Part shown: in pieces, positions 23,574 to 32,609 of the stretch
How the letters are laid out: every line of letters starts with the position of its first letter
How positions within the stretch are numbered: position 1 is the first letter of the stretch
Source: UBA1672 sp964351365
GTDB taxonomy: Bacteria; Pseudomonadota; Alphaproteobacteria; Micavibrionales; Micavibrionaceae
Direction of reading: 5' to 3'
Length of the DNA: 40,528 bases
Assembly (NCBI GenBank): GCA_964351365.1
Contig: CAYGNP010000021.1
Span: 1 to 40,528 of the forward strand
Program-made: the position numbers and the translations under genes
Notes under the pieces: model-generated
Told to the model about the DNA's origin: nothing
Databases searched by the model: none
The model's input: only the letters and a program-made list of their open reading frames with translations

Positions 23574-24317
23574 TTATTTAAGCGGAATATCAGAACATAG
23601 CGGATTTTTTTGCGCCTCATCCTTTTCCAAAAGCCTTAAGCAAATAAAATCCCGCATTGCATTCACTTCATTGGGATGAAGTGTTTCCGCACTTGACTTT
23701 AAAATCTCAATCATAATCGAATAAGCCGCCTGCTTATCCCCCTGATCGACCTTCACAAAGGCCGGCATCTGCTTCGTCCAGCCCGGCAAATCCTCACGCG
23801 GTAAGGCTGCAAGCTCATGAGCCATCTCAAGAGCAAGGTCATAATCCTTAAGCCTGTAACGTGCCAGATAAACTGCCTGCGCCAGCCAACGCCATTTTTC
23901 CCCCTCTGGCCGCAGCCCAACCATTCTAAGATAAGGCAAAACAGAGCGCAATTTCTCCGTTTCCTGAACCCCGCCAAAATAATAGGCCGCAAGATAAGGT
24001 ATGAAATCAGAGACAGGATCCAGATTATCCTGGAGCAAAAACCATGTCTCTAAATGACTAAAATCATAATCTTTCAAAGGCTCAAAACGCCCTCCAGAAT
24101 TACCTAAACCTTGAATCATCAGCCCGTGCATACGATAGGCAAAGCTAGAATCACCAAGACCTGAAACAGAAGCATACTTTATCTCAGGCGCAGGAGGAAC
24201 ATTGCCCCATCGCGCTTGATCGTGACGCAAAAAAAACCACAAAATAATATTCAAAAAAAGAATAAAACAAAGGGAAATCTTAAGTTTTTTTTCCAAAGAT
24301 ACAAAATGCACAATCAT
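23574..24317 (-). CDS. Membrane-anchored helical-repeat protein, possible pilus ABC partner
   Basis: A 247-residue protein with one N-terminal membrane helix (residues 13-30, ISLCFILFLNIILWFFL) and a presumably periplasmic, helix-rich domain. The pattern resembles TPR-like repeats (LRPEGEKWRWLAQAVYLARY, YDLALEMAHELAALP), though no clean TPR consensus is met. It starts five bases after the ABC permease stop, so the two are probably coupled and may form one complex. In Myxococcus xanthus a third gene, pilG, accompanies the pilH/pilI ABC transporter. This gene occupies an analogous position, but I cannot show homology. Confidence 0.65.
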   Translation of the reverse strand: MIVHFVSLEKKLKISLCFILFLNIILWFFLRHDQARWGNVPPAPEIKYASVSGLGDSSFAYRMHGLMIQGLGNSGGRFEPLKDYDFSHLETWFLLQDNLDPVSDFIPYLAAYYFGGVQETEKLRSVLPYLRMVGLRPEGEKWRWLAQAVYLARYRLKDYDLALEMAHELAALPREDLPGWTKQMPAFVKVDQGDKQAAYSIMIEILKSSAETLHPNEVNAMRDFICLRLLEKDEAQKNPLCSDIPLK

Positions 24318-24322
24318 GAAAA

Positions 24323-25087
24323 CTAAAACGCTTTTCTAGAAAAGTCTAAACAGGTTGCTGCAACAACAAAGAGCGAGAAGATAACTCCGTGCAAAAAAGC
24401 AAAAACGATAGAGCTTCCCTCTTCAAGACCATATAAAAGCCAAGACGTCTGACCTAGTAAATCAAGCCTGGGCGTTATAACAGACACAACCTGCATAGTA
24501 ATGGCATATACCCCATTTGTATCAACAACCGCTGCATCTATGATACCCAGCAACTGCCCCATCAAACGCCCTAGAACATAAACCGCCAAACTAAGCATAG
24601 CCGCAGAAGACGCACTCGCAATCTGCATTGAAAAAAACAACGCTATGCTGACCATAACAACACCCTCGATGATGATACTCATGCCCCAAATAAAATGATC
24701 ATAACCAAAAAGCTTTGGGGCAGAGGCAAAAACAGCAATCATCACAGCCAGCCCAATTAACACGGCCATCACAGCAAAAGCAGAAATGTAGGAAAGAATG
24801 ATCTGCAAACGATCAACGGGACGGGACAATAAGAACTCGATATCCTTACTATCAAAGGAACGCCGCACAAAAAAAACAACGAATAAAACCAGCCCCATGA
24901 CAGATATCAATCGAAGCGCACCCGCAGCAAAAACAAGAGTAAACTGGTCCCGTTCAATGATCGCAGATCCACCAAAAAACAGTGAAAGACTGCTGCCCAA
25001 GACAAGAGCCAATACCATAGACCAAATTAGCTTGTCTCGCATGGCCGCAACCAGAACATATCGAACCAATGGTATGGACATGATCAT
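24323..25087 (-). CDS. ABC-2 type transporter permease in pilus locus
   Basis: A 254-residue polytopic protein with six predicted membrane helices, including residues 22-37, 50-73, 96-123, 135-155, 160-180 and 230-248. The cytosolic segment SFDSKDIEFLLSRPVDRLQI resembles the coupling region typical of ABC-2 permeases. No nucleotide-binding domain is present, and the matching ATPase is encoded 6.2 kb upstream at 31291. gaggg lies four bases before the ATG at 25087 and ten before an in-frame ATG at 25081, so either may be used. Its embedding between the secretin and TPR-like genes suggests a pilus-related job like PilI of M. xanthus. Confidence 0.8.
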   Translation of the reverse strand: MIMSIPLVRYVLVAAMRDKLIWSMVLALVLGSSLSLFFGGSAIIERDQFTLVFAAGALRLISVMGLVLFVVFFVRRSFDSKDIEFLLSRPVDRLQIILSYISAFAVMAVLIGLAVMIAVFASAPKLFGYDHFIWGMSIIIEGVVMVSIALFFSMQIASASSAAMLSLAVYVLGRLMGQLLGIIDAAVVDTNGVYAITMQVVSVITPRLDLLGQTSWLLYGLEEGSSIVFAFLHGVIFSLFVVAATCLDFSRKAF

Positions 25088-25112
25088 ATTACCCTCTTGC
25101 TAAGGTGAACAC

Positions 25113-26984
25113 TTACAGATCTAACGGGCGCCGGTCACCAGAGAATGTTCTGTACAAATCACGATCCGTATTGTGGATACTATCCCCTGGAGACTGCAAC
25201 AAAGTTGCCTTAAGGAAGATTACAAGCTCCGTCTTTCTCGACAAACTATTCTCAGATCTGAACAGAGCACCGACGAGAGGAACCTCTCCAAGCACAGGAA
25301 CAGACTGACGTGTCGTCTCATTCTTATCCTGAAGCAATCCCCCCATAACAACAGCCTGCCCAGAGTTGACCTTAATAACAGTATCAATCTCCTGAACATT
25401 AACTTCCGGAACACGAGAAACAATACCGCTAGAACCAGCAACCAGAGCAACTGCAGGATCCTGAACAGTGCCGGCAATACTGGTGATCGTCGGCCTAACC
25501 AGCATAGATATGGTGCGATCATCGAGGTTAATGGAGGGCTGGACATTAATCAAAACCCCTTCCGGCACGCTCTTAATCTCAGAATCAATCTCTAAAGTAT
25601 CTGTATTTGTATCCTCATCTGTCTCCCTTTCGAGATCAATTTCAAAGAAAACACGGTTAGTCACAACATTGAGCACCGCAGACTGATTATTAAGAACTGT
25701 CAATCGCGGACTAGCAAGTGCACGCACCGTACCAAAACCGGATATAGCGTCAATAAACACATCAACATCACTTCCAAAAGCGCCTAGAGAAAATGTTGCT
25801 GATGTCGCAACTTCACCACCTGGCGGAATAATACCACCAATGATGTTGTCGTCTGTACCCAAAAATCTAACAACACCATCACCCAGCAAACTACCGCTAT
25901 TTGTAAGCGTACTCCACTCAACCCCGGTAATGAACTCATCAAACAAGCTAACCTCAAAAACCTTAGCCTCAATTAAGACCTGTGACGTAACGGCAATACG
26001 CAACTTATTCAAATACTCCTCAACCTGTTTATGAACACGTTTCGGCGCCATAATATTCACAAGCCCAGCTTGTTTATTCAAACTATATGTTGCACCGTTG
26101 CCATTACCAGCCGCAGCATCAGAATCAGCCGTATCTTCTTCATCAATAGGCAAGGATTCCACATTAAGCACGGCCTCAGGCGGCTGAACACTCACACCCT
26201 CCCCATCAGCTTCCGGAGAAACAGCAGCTACCTCTGGATTCTGCTCAGCCACAGTAATACGAGGATCACGTTTTGTTTTCAAAGAACCAGACGCCCCGCC
26301 TAAAATTTGCTCCAGATTTAGCTCAAGCTCACCCCAGAAATCAGAATTACTAGAAGAACTTGCGGAGAACGAAGATCCGGTATCCGCACCGCCATCTTCC
26401 CCAGAAACAACGGATACAGTCGTATTAACAGATCCCGCATTATCTCGAACAAAATTCAGATAATCAATTTTATATGTTTGAATATAGGGCGTATCAACCT
26501 CAACACGCAGGAATGAGTCTTTAAACTCGTAACGCAAACCCGCAATTCCCGCAATACGGTCTATAACCATATCAAAAGGCTTATTCCTCGCCGTAAAGAT
26601 AATCGAACCGCGGATATTGGGATCAAGCTCCAGATCATACTCCACCTGCTGAGCCAGCTCATAAAGAATATCACGCAAGGGAACAGATTGATTAACAGAC
26701 ACAGACACAAGAGGCATAGACTTCAGGGCCTCAGAACTGTTCGCAATATAGGGCTGCAAAGATGGAATAGAGTCAAGCGAATCGATATCATCAGCCTCCA
26801 TTTCAGGCAAGCGCTCAGACAAACCATCTCTGAAATCCTGAACCTCCATATCTGCTGGCCGATCAATTTTTGTGTAATTCGCAGCCAGATCACACGAGGT
26901 GACAGCAAAACAAAACCCTGTAAAAAACAGAGATTTCAAAAAAGCACTATTTGAAAACGATCTCAAATTCCACGAGCAGAACAT
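25113..26984 (-). CDS. mshL: MshL/PilQ-type secretin, lipoprotein
   Basis: Outer-membrane pore through which the pilus emerges. The 623-residue precursor has a signal sequence ending in a lipobox-like AVTSC, so lipidation at Cys30 is likely. An STN-like domain (about 92-160, VSVNQSVPLRDILYELAQQV) follows. The middle holds a Ser/Asp-rich acidic insertion. The C-terminal secretin domain carries VEEYLNKLRIAVTSQVLIEA, ALASPRLTVLNNQSAVL, VLINVQPSINLDDRTISM and the hallmark VPVLGEVPLVGALF near the end. ggag ten bases before the ATG supports the start. The organisation matches MshL more closely than PilQ, because no AMIN domains are seen. Confidence 0.9.
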   Translation of the reverse strand: MFCSWNLRSFSNSAFLKSLFFTGFCFAVTSCDLAANYTKIDRPADMEVQDFRDGLSERLPEMEADDIDSLDSIPSLQPYIANSSEALKSMPLVSVSVNQSVPLRDILYELAQQVEYDLELDPNIRGSIIFTARNKPFDMVIDRIAGIAGLRYEFKDSFLRVEVDTPYIQTYKIDYLNFVRDNAGSVNTTVSVVSGEDGGADTGSSFSASSSSNSDFWGELELNLEQILGGASGSLKTKRDPRITVAEQNPEVAAVSPEADGEGVSVQPPEAVLNVESLPIDEEDTADSDAAAGNGNGATYSLNKQAGLVNIMAPKRVHKQVEEYLNKLRIAVTSQVLIEAKVFEVSLFDEFITGVEWSTLTNSGSLLGDGVVRFLGTDDNIIGGIIPPGGEVATSATFSLGAFGSDVDVFIDAISGFGTVRALASPRLTVLNNQSAVLNVVTNRVFFEIDLERETDEDTNTDTLEIDSEIKSVPEGVLINVQPSINLDDRTISMLVRPTITSIAGTVQDPAVALVAGSSGIVSRVPEVNVQEIDTVIKVNSGQAVVMGGLLQDKNETTRQSVPVLGEVPLVGALFRSENSLSRKTELVIFLKATLLQSPGDSIHNTDRDLYRTFSGDRRPLDL

Positions 26985-27046
26985 AATTAGTAAACTCCAA
27001 ATTATTTTTAAGAAGACATGGCCCGAATGAGCCTAAAGAAAATACT

Positions 27047-27052
27047 ATTATA
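27047..27052 (-). promoter_or_regulatory. Candidate -10 element for the secretin gene
   Basis: A perfect TATAAT on the minus strand in the 155-base spacer between pilU and the secretin gene, about 65 bases before the secretin ATG. The region 17 bases upstream is only T-rich and no good -35 is visible. Confidence 0.3.
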
Positions 27053-27139
27053 GTTTACGCACAAAAATAGAAAAACATAGATGTATTTTGTAAAAACAGT
27101 GAATAACATCTGTGTATAAAATTATCATAACCTTATTTT

Positions 27140-28282
27140 CTAATCTCTAAGAGATATTCTAGAGATATCAACTTTACCAAGACCATTATTACCCCCCCCT
27201 TTAGACTGAGCAGCAAGCTTGGCATTTTGAACTTTGATTTTAATATCAGAGGGTTTATCTGAATTCGTGATCGCAGATTCCTCGGAAATCAGGCCATCAA
27301 CAAACAAACGCATCAACGATTGATCAAACGTTGTCATACCACTCGATATATTTTGCTCCATAACGTCATATATTTTTCCGATTTCACCCTTCAGAATCAG
27401 TTCACGCACCAACCCCTGATTAATCATAACCTCAACAACAGGCGCAAGCCCGGAATCAAGCGTTGGAATGAGACGCTGTGATATAATGCACCTGAGATTC
27501 ATAGACAAATTAAGACGGATTTGATTATGGTAATCCTCTGGGAATAGATTAACAATACGCTCAATCGCCTGATATGAGTTATTTGTATGTATAGTAGCAA
27601 GACACAAATGCCCAGTCTCAGCAATCGCTAGCGCCTGCTCCATAACATCGCGATCACGAATCTCCCCGACAAGAATAACATCAGGGCGCTGACGCAAGGA
27701 ATTTTTCATAGCCGTTGCAAACGACTCCGTATCAACGCCAACCTCGCGCTGCGTAACAACACACCCCTTATGCTCATGAAAAAACTCAATCGGGTCTTCA
27801 ATCGTTATAATATGACCAGTACTGTTTATATTACGATGATTAATCATCGCCGCCAAGGATGTAGACTTACCTGAGCCCGTCATCCCTGTAACAAGCACGA
27901 GACCACGCTTTTCCATTGAAAGGCGCTCAAGGATTGGCGGAAGACGAAGCGCTTCAAAACTCGGAATATCTGATACAATCCTGCGTATAACCAGAGCAGG
28001 ATTTTGCCTCTGACGCATAACGTTAACGCGAAAGCGCCCATGCTGGCCCATATCCAGGGCCGTATTTAACTCCATATGGGCATCAAAATCGCGCCTTTGC
28101 CGACTGGTGAGAATTGAGTTCAATATATCCTCAATATCATCGGGCTTAAGTGAAGCATCGGTAAGTTCCGACATGCCCTTTTCAGAACGCAGCATAGGCG
28201 GGCGACCAACCGTAAGATACATATCACTAGCTTGGTGCTCGCCCATTAAATTCAGATAAGAAAAAATAATAGGTGCGCTCAA
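27140..28282 (-). CDS. pilU: PilU-like retraction ATPase
   Basis: Accessory hexameric ATPase for pilus retraction. The 380 residues contain an N-terminal PAS-like domain (HQASDMYLTVGRPPMLR) and the RecA-like core with Walker A GMTGSGKSTS, the Asp box IEDPIEFFHEHKG, Walker B LRQRPDVILVGEIRD and the His box GHLCLATIHTNNS. The AIRNLIRE motif of PilT is replaced by LVRELILKGE, which fits PilU. The start is a TTG overlapping the pilT stop (TTGA), with a strong ggaggg eight bases upstream. Translation is thus coupled to pilT. Confidence 0.9.
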   Translation of the reverse strand: MSAPIIFSYLNLMGEHQASDMYLTVGRPPMLRSEKGMSELTDASLKPDDIEDILNSILTSRQRRDFDAHMELNTALDMGQHGRFRVNVMRQRQNPALVIRRIVSDIPSFEALRLPPILERLSMEKRGLVLVTGMTGSGKSTSLAAMINHRNINSTGHIITIEDPIEFFHEHKGCVVTQREVGVDTESFATAMKNSLRQRPDVILVGEIRDRDVMEQALAIAETGHLCLATIHTNNSYQAIERIVNLFPEDYHNQIRLNLSMNLRCIISQRLIPTLDSGLAPVVEVMINQGLVRELILKGEIGKIYDVMEQNISSGMTTFDQSLMRLFVDGLISEESAITNSDKPSDIKIKVQNAKLAAQSKGGGNNGLGKVDISRISLRD

Positions 28283-29445
28283 AACGAATACCCTCCCTCA
28301 CTTTTACCGCCAGACCGCTCCGAAGCGTCATCATAACGTTCAGACATGCCGTTAATCCTGCCCCCACCAACTGCGCCTGAAGCATGATCTTCATCACGAT
28401 CATCCTCTTCATCATCAGTTGTTTTGAGCAACGCCCTGCGTGCCTCATCCTTACCAATTATACCGGCCTCAAGCAAATTCGTGATTGAATCTTCCATTGT
28501 AATCATTCCATAGCGCGAACCGGTCTGCATCATAGAATACATCTGGGGAATCTGATTCTCACGAATAAGGTTACGAACAGCATTCGTTCCGACAAGAATT
28601 TCAAAAGCGCCTACACGGCCTGGCACCTCATGGCGGCGCAGAAGAGTCTGCGCGACAACCCCTTGTATAGAGCTTGAAAGCATGGCCCGCACCATACCCT
28701 TATCGCCTGTAGGAAAAACATCAATAATACGGTCTATGGTTTTTGAAGCAGAATTAGAATGCAGCGTACCAAAAACAAGGTGTCCTGTTTCCGCCGCTGT
28801 CAAAGCAAGTGAGATCGTTTCATGATCACGCATCTCACCAACAAGAATAACATCCGGATCTTCCCGCAAGGCACTCTTCAGTGCACGCGCAAAACTGTTC
28901 GTATCTGGCCCCACTTCACGGTGGTTAATAAGAGACTTTTTTGAAGAGTGAAAAAACTCAACGGGATCTTCAACTGTAAGAATGTGCTTTGCTGAGGTTA
29001 GATTAATATGATTAATCATCGCGGCCAATGTTGTTGATTTACCAGAACCAGTAGGACCAGTTATAAGAATAATCCCTTTTTCTAACTCCGCAAAGCGACG
29101 CATAATCGGAGGGAGGTCAAGTTGCTCCATCGTTGGGATTTCCGTTGGAATAGTCCTAAAAACAGCCGCAGACCCAAGACGCGTTGTAAAGCCGTTTACG
29201 CGAAAGCGCGCCTTCTCTCCAAGGGCGATAGCAAAATCTAGCTCCATATTTTTTTCATATTCCGAACGCTGCTCCTCCGTCATCACAGAATAAAGCATAG
29301 TACGAATATCATCGCTTCCAAGTGCCTCGGCCTTAACGCGCTTCATCTGTCCATTAACACGAATAATAGGCGGATTTCCCGCACTAAGGTGAAGGTCAGA
29401 TGCACTATTTTGCATCGTAAATGCTAAAAGCTGGGTTAAATCCAA
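28279..29445 (-). CDS. pilT: PilT retraction ATPase
   Basis: Drives pilus disassembly and retraction for twitching or DNA uptake. The 388 residues show SASDLHLSAGNPPIIRVNGQ, Walker A GPTGSGKSTT, the Asp box VEDPVEFFHSSK, Walker B LREDPDVILVGEMRD, the His box GHLVFGTLHSNS and a near-perfect AVRNLIREN (family AIRNLIRE), a hallmark of PilT. The start is TTG with gggag seven bases upstream. An in-frame ATG ten codons in would cut off the conserved N-terminus. A 50-residue acidic/Gly/Ser-rich tail after about residue 338 is unusual for PilT. Confidence 0.93.
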   Translation of the reverse strand: MDLTQLLAFTMQNSASDLHLSAGNPPIIRVNGQMKRVKAEALGSDDIRTMLYSVMTEEQRSEYEKNMELDFAIALGEKARFRVNGFTTRLGSAAVFRTIPTEIPTMEQLDLPPIMRRFAELEKGIILITGPTGSGKSTTLAAMINHINLTSAKHILTVEDPVEFFHSSKKSLINHREVGPDTNSFARALKSALREDPDVILVGEMRDHETISLALTAAETGHLVFGTLHSNSASKTIDRIIDVFPTGDKGMVRAMLSSSIQGVVAQTLLRRHEVPGRVGAFEILVGTNAVRNLIRENQIPQMYSMMQTGSRYGMITMEDSITNLLEAGIIGKDEARRALLKTTDDEEDDRDEDHASGAVGGGRINGMSERYDDASERSGGKSEGGYSF

Positions 29446-29552
29446 GGGTTTGCTCCCGTTTTTAAATAGGCCCTATACACGTTTTACGTGAATAAGATGA
29501 ATAGAAAGTAAACATTTCATAATATATATCATACAGACATTTTTATAATTCT

Positions 29553-30335
29553 TTAAGATATAAAACGCCCCTGGAACAATAATATCATATAAAAAGATAA
29601 AATTAATGCAGGCCCAAAAGGAAAAATTTCCGTTTTAAAAATTAAACGCCAAAAAAGCGCAAATAATATTGCTACAACACCGGAAAGTATTAGGAAATAA
29701 GGCAAAAACCCTAAACCCAGCCATAAACCAGCAACAAAAAAGAATTTAACATCACCAAAACCCATAGCCTCCTTTTTCAAAAACCAGCCCATAAGAAGGC
29801 TCAAAACCCATGAAAAAGCACAATAAACAAAAGCACCCATAACATAAGGTAAAAAAAGCTCACCGGCAGAGTTAAAAACACCTGATACTGAAAAATAAAA
29901 AAGTCTAAACACCCCAATAATCATGACAATAAAGACCAGAATGTCAGGCAAAATCATACGTTCCAGGTCAATAACAACCAGCGCTATCAAAAAAGGAACG
30001 GCAAAAATCAAAAAAAGGCTCTCAACGCTGAGCCCTAAAGTTACATACACACCCAAGCAGGTACACATGCTTAGCACTTCAATCAAAGGATAACGAATAG
30101 AGACAGGATTTTTACAATGCCTGCAGCGCCCCCGAAATAAAGCCCAAGAAAAAAAAGGCACAAGATCATAAAACCCTAAACACGTCTTACAGCGCGGACA
30201 AGCAGAGCGAACCGCCCCCCAGGACATGTTGCGAGGAATCCTGTAGATTAATGCAGTGGAGAAACTGCCAAGCACAAGACCAAGAGCGAAAACGACGAGA
30301 ACTTCAAACAAAACAAGGGGCGACTGAAGGTCCAT
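29553..30335 (-). CDS. pilD: Prepilin peptidase / N-methylase
   Basis: Polytopic aspartyl protease that cleaves prepilins after the leader Gly and methylates the new N-terminal residue. The 260 residues carry the two-pair zinc motif (CPRCKTC and CRHCKN) in the first cytosolic loop. The two catalytic aspartates lie in VVIDLERMILPD and in GFGDVKFF. About eight hydrophobic helices are visible. It lies just downstream (nine bases) of the TPR gene and should process the prepilin encoded at 21517. Confidence 0.94.
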   Translation of the reverse strand: MDLQSPLVLFEVLVVFALGLVLGSFSTALIYRIPRNMSWGAVRSACPRCKTCLGFYDLVPFFSWALFRGRCRHCKNPVSIRYPLIEVLSMCTCLGVYVTLGLSVESLFLIFAVPFLIALVVIDLERMILPDILVFIVMIIGVFRLFYFSVSGVFNSAGELFLPYVMGAFVYCAFSWVLSLLMGWFLKKEAMGFGDVKFFFVAGLWLGLGFLPYFLILSGVVAILFALFWRLIFKTEIFPFGPALILSFYMILLFQGRFIS

Positions 30336-30344
30336 AAAAGAAAA

Positions 30345-31193
30345 TCAACGTATTTGCGCAAGCCTGTCATAAACAGCCTCGCGGGGAATCGTTCTGCTAC
30401 CACCATGCAGCGTATCAACCTCAAGAGAGCGCTCATAATATTGAACAGCCTCTTTGGCACGTCCCGCACGGTCTGCAATGACCGCGTAATTAAAAAGATG
30501 GTTCGCGTTATAAGGCTCCATACTCGCAGCCGCCCCGAGATAGCGCAAAGCCATATTAACATCCCCCGTCTGAGCATACGCAACAGCAAGTTGAGCCGTT
30601 AAACCGGCATGATCACTATGCTTGGCATACAAATCAAGCATCTTACGCAGCGCTATAGCAGGATAACGCGTGCTCAACAAACCAAGCATATTAACCTGCA
30701 CATCAACATTTTCCGGATCAACCTTAGAAACAGCCTCATACATGGACATCGCCTCATCAAAGCGACCAATCTTTTGCAAGGCCACCGCACGCCCCATCAG
30801 AACACGAGAATCTTTATTATTCGCCTCATACAAAACATCAAACAACTGGAGAGCAGACTCATTGCGCCCCAAGGTCAGCGCACGCTCAGCCGCCACAAGC
30901 TGCGCAACCTGAGAATCCACCTTTGCATTTTGCCTCACCACAATAAACTTTGAAGCGGGCTGTAACCTGGGATTAACTGGATTAGGACCATCTTGCGATT
31001 GCTGGCTTTGAGGAACCAGATCACCGGCATCAAAAAAATCATCACTCACCTCACTTGCCGGCTCATCAATAACAGTCGGGAGCAAACTAGGATCCTCTAC
31101 ATCCTGCGCCTCCGCAATATTGATGTAAAAAACCAATAAGCAAATCAAAAACAAAAACAGATATAAACGATGATGGAACTGAAGCGATGACAT
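30345..31193 (-). CDS. TPR protein of the pilus locus, MshN-like
   Basis: A 282-residue protein with an N-terminal hydrophobic segment (residues 9-28, RLYLFLFLICLLVFYINIAE), probably a signal or anchor. A Pro/Ser/Asp-rich linker to about 85 follows, then four to five tetratricopeptide repeats. Typical repeat cores are ALQLFDVLYEANNKDSRVLM, AMSMYEAVSKVDPENVDVQV, ALRYLGAAASMEPYNANHLF and AVQYYERSLEVD. Position in the locus and architecture match MshN (or PilF-type) proteins that help pilus or secretin assembly. It is coupled to pilD. Confidence 0.8.
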   Translation of the reverse strand: MSSLQFHHRLYLFLFLICLLVFYINIAEAQDVEDPSLLPTVIDEPASEVSDDFFDAGDLVPQSQQSQDGPNPVNPRLQPASKFIVVRQNAKVDSQVAQLVAAERALTLGRNESALQLFDVLYEANNKDSRVLMGRAVALQKIGRFDEAMSMYEAVSKVDPENVDVQVNMLGLLSTRYPAIALRKMLDLYAKHSDHAGLTAQLAVAYAQTGDVNMALRYLGAAASMEPYNANHLFNYAVIADRAGRAKEAVQYYERSLEVDTLHGGSRTIPREAVYDRLAQIR

Positions 31194-31290
31194 AATCTTA
31201 TCTCTCGTAGCAATACATGAATGTGCGAATGCACTAAAAGGTAGGAGTCTTGTGAAAACGAATCAATTCACAAAAACTAAAAAAAGTATA

Positions 31291-32022
31291 TCATGCAATT
31301 TTGTTTTGCTCAATAAATTCTAAAAAAGCCTGCTCCAAATTCGATGACTTGCTTTGTTTCTTCAAAACATCTGGCGCACCAACAAATCGAATAATGCCCT
31401 CATGAAGAACCGCAACCCTGTCACAAATTTCATCCATATCCGCCAGAATATGTGAGCTTAAAAAGATAGTTCTGTCTTCACGCTTTGTCCTCATGATCAA
31501 ATCCTTAACACGTGAACGCGCAAGAGGATCAAGACCGCTCATTGGCTCATCTAGAATAAATAAAGAACAGCCCGTGAGCATCGTCCCCATCAACCCAAGC
31601 TTTTGACGCATCCCCTTGGAATAGGTATTCACGCGCTGCTTAAGAACGCCATCCTGTAATGCAAGGTCTCGAGCAGCAGCCTCCATGCGTGCCCCATCAA
31701 ACGGCTGCTTATAAAGATCAAGAGAAAACTTAAGAAACTCCATACCACTCAAAAACCATGGCGGTTCAAATTTCTCAGGCAAGTAAGCAAGCTTTTTCTT
31801 ACCTTCAGGGCTAGCTTTCGGCAACCCATTAACAAGAATGTCGCCTGAATCCTGATCCCTAAGCCCCAGAATAGATTTAATCATTGTTGTTTTTCCGGCG
31901 CCGTTTAAACCAATTAAACCGAACACCTCACCGACATTAACCTGCAAACTTATATCCCGGATCGCAGTTTTTCCTGAATATGAAACACAAACATTATCTA
32001 AAAAAAGGGAATGCTCACTCAT
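31291..32022 (-). CDS. ABC transporter ATPase in pilus locus, PilH-like
   Basis: A 243-residue nucleotide-binding protein with Walker A GLNGAGKTTM, Q-loop region KLAYLPEKFEPPWF, signature YSKGMRQKLGLM, Walker B LFILDEPMSGLDP and the switch His in FLSSHILADM. The pattern is that of ABC-2 exporters. The ATG at 32022 has gaggt about eleven bases upstream, and a GTG at 32046 overlapping the previous gene is the alternative. It lies between the MshK-like and MshN-like genes. The only ABC permease nearby is at 24323 in the same locus, so the two probably pair, as do PilH and PilI in M. xanthus. Confidence 0.9.
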   Translation of the reverse strand: MSEHSLFLDNVCVSYSGKTAIRDISLQVNVGEVFGLIGLNGAGKTTMIKSILGLRDQDSGDILVNGLPKASPEGKKKLAYLPEKFEPPWFLSGMEFLKFSLDLYKQPFDGARMEAAARDLALQDGVLKQRVNTYSKGMRQKLGLMGTMLTGCSLFILDEPMSGLDPLARSRVKDLIMRTKREDRTIFLSSHILADMDEICDRVAVLHEGIIRFVGAPDVLKKQSKSSNLEQAFLEFIEQNKIA

Positions 32023-32038
32023 AACACAAACCAATACC

Positions 32039-32596
32039 TCATTCACCCATCAGGAATATGCGCGCATCCAGATTAAAGCGCTGATGCGCGCGCATCCTTA
32101 AGGGAAAAATTTGATTTGTATAATCATCAAGCCAGCGCATCTCAATGTAATCCTTGTAAACTTTCAAATCAAAGACTTGCTTGGGAATTGCGTTAGGAGT
32201 CACTCGCTGCTCGTTCAACCAGATGGTCCAGTCATCAGAACTATTATAGACAATTCCACCCAAAACAATATTGCGTGTCTCAGGCTCCGGCTCATACACC
32301 TCCCCTCGTGCAAGAGCATCCTCCTCTTCTCTCGTAAGAGGTTTGACAGCACCACGAGAATTCTTTGCATCCAAAATAGCCTGATATTGCCAATATGTAA
32401 AAAACAAAGACGGAATGTCTTCTGGCTTCACAGAAACATCTTTATCCTGAACAACAGGCTCGGCGTCTGGCTCAACCTCAACCAGAACGGTGTTAATTAC
32501 ATCATCAACACTTTCGTCCTGCGCCAATGCGCTAAGGGCGCTAAAAACAATAAGAGCGCTGAAAACAACTACAGAATGCAAAAACAATTTTTTCAT
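32039..32596 (-). CDS. Pilus assembly protein, MshK/PilP-like
   Basis: A 185-residue exported protein. The ATG at 32596 gives a clean signal peptide (KKLFLHSVVVFSALIVFSAL, cleavage after ALAQ) and is preceded by a strong taggggg. An acidic linker is followed by a C-terminal beta domain (about 110-180) with IVLGGIVYNSSDDWTIWLNE and VFDLKVYKDYIEMRWLDD. This resembles the homology region of MshK, PilP and GspC, which links the inner-membrane complex to the secretin. Position directly after the PilO-like gene supports the call. Confidence 0.72.
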   Translation of the reverse strand: MKKLFLHSVVVFSALIVFSALSALAQDESVDDVINTVLVEVEPDAEPVVQDKDVSVKPEDIPSLFFTYWQYQAILDAKNSRGAVKPLTREEEDALARGEVYEPEPETRNIVLGGIVYNSSDDWTIWLNEQRVTPNAIPKQVFDLKVYKDYIEMRWLDDYTNQIFPLRMRAHQRFNLDARIFLMGE

Positions 32597-32609
32597 AGCA
32601 CAATCCCCC

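Noticed and set aside
31251..31272. Hairpin TGTGAA/TTCACA after the TPR-ABC spacer as a minus-strand terminator
   Set aside because: The stem is only 6 bp, and on the minus strand the T-run precedes rather than follows it.
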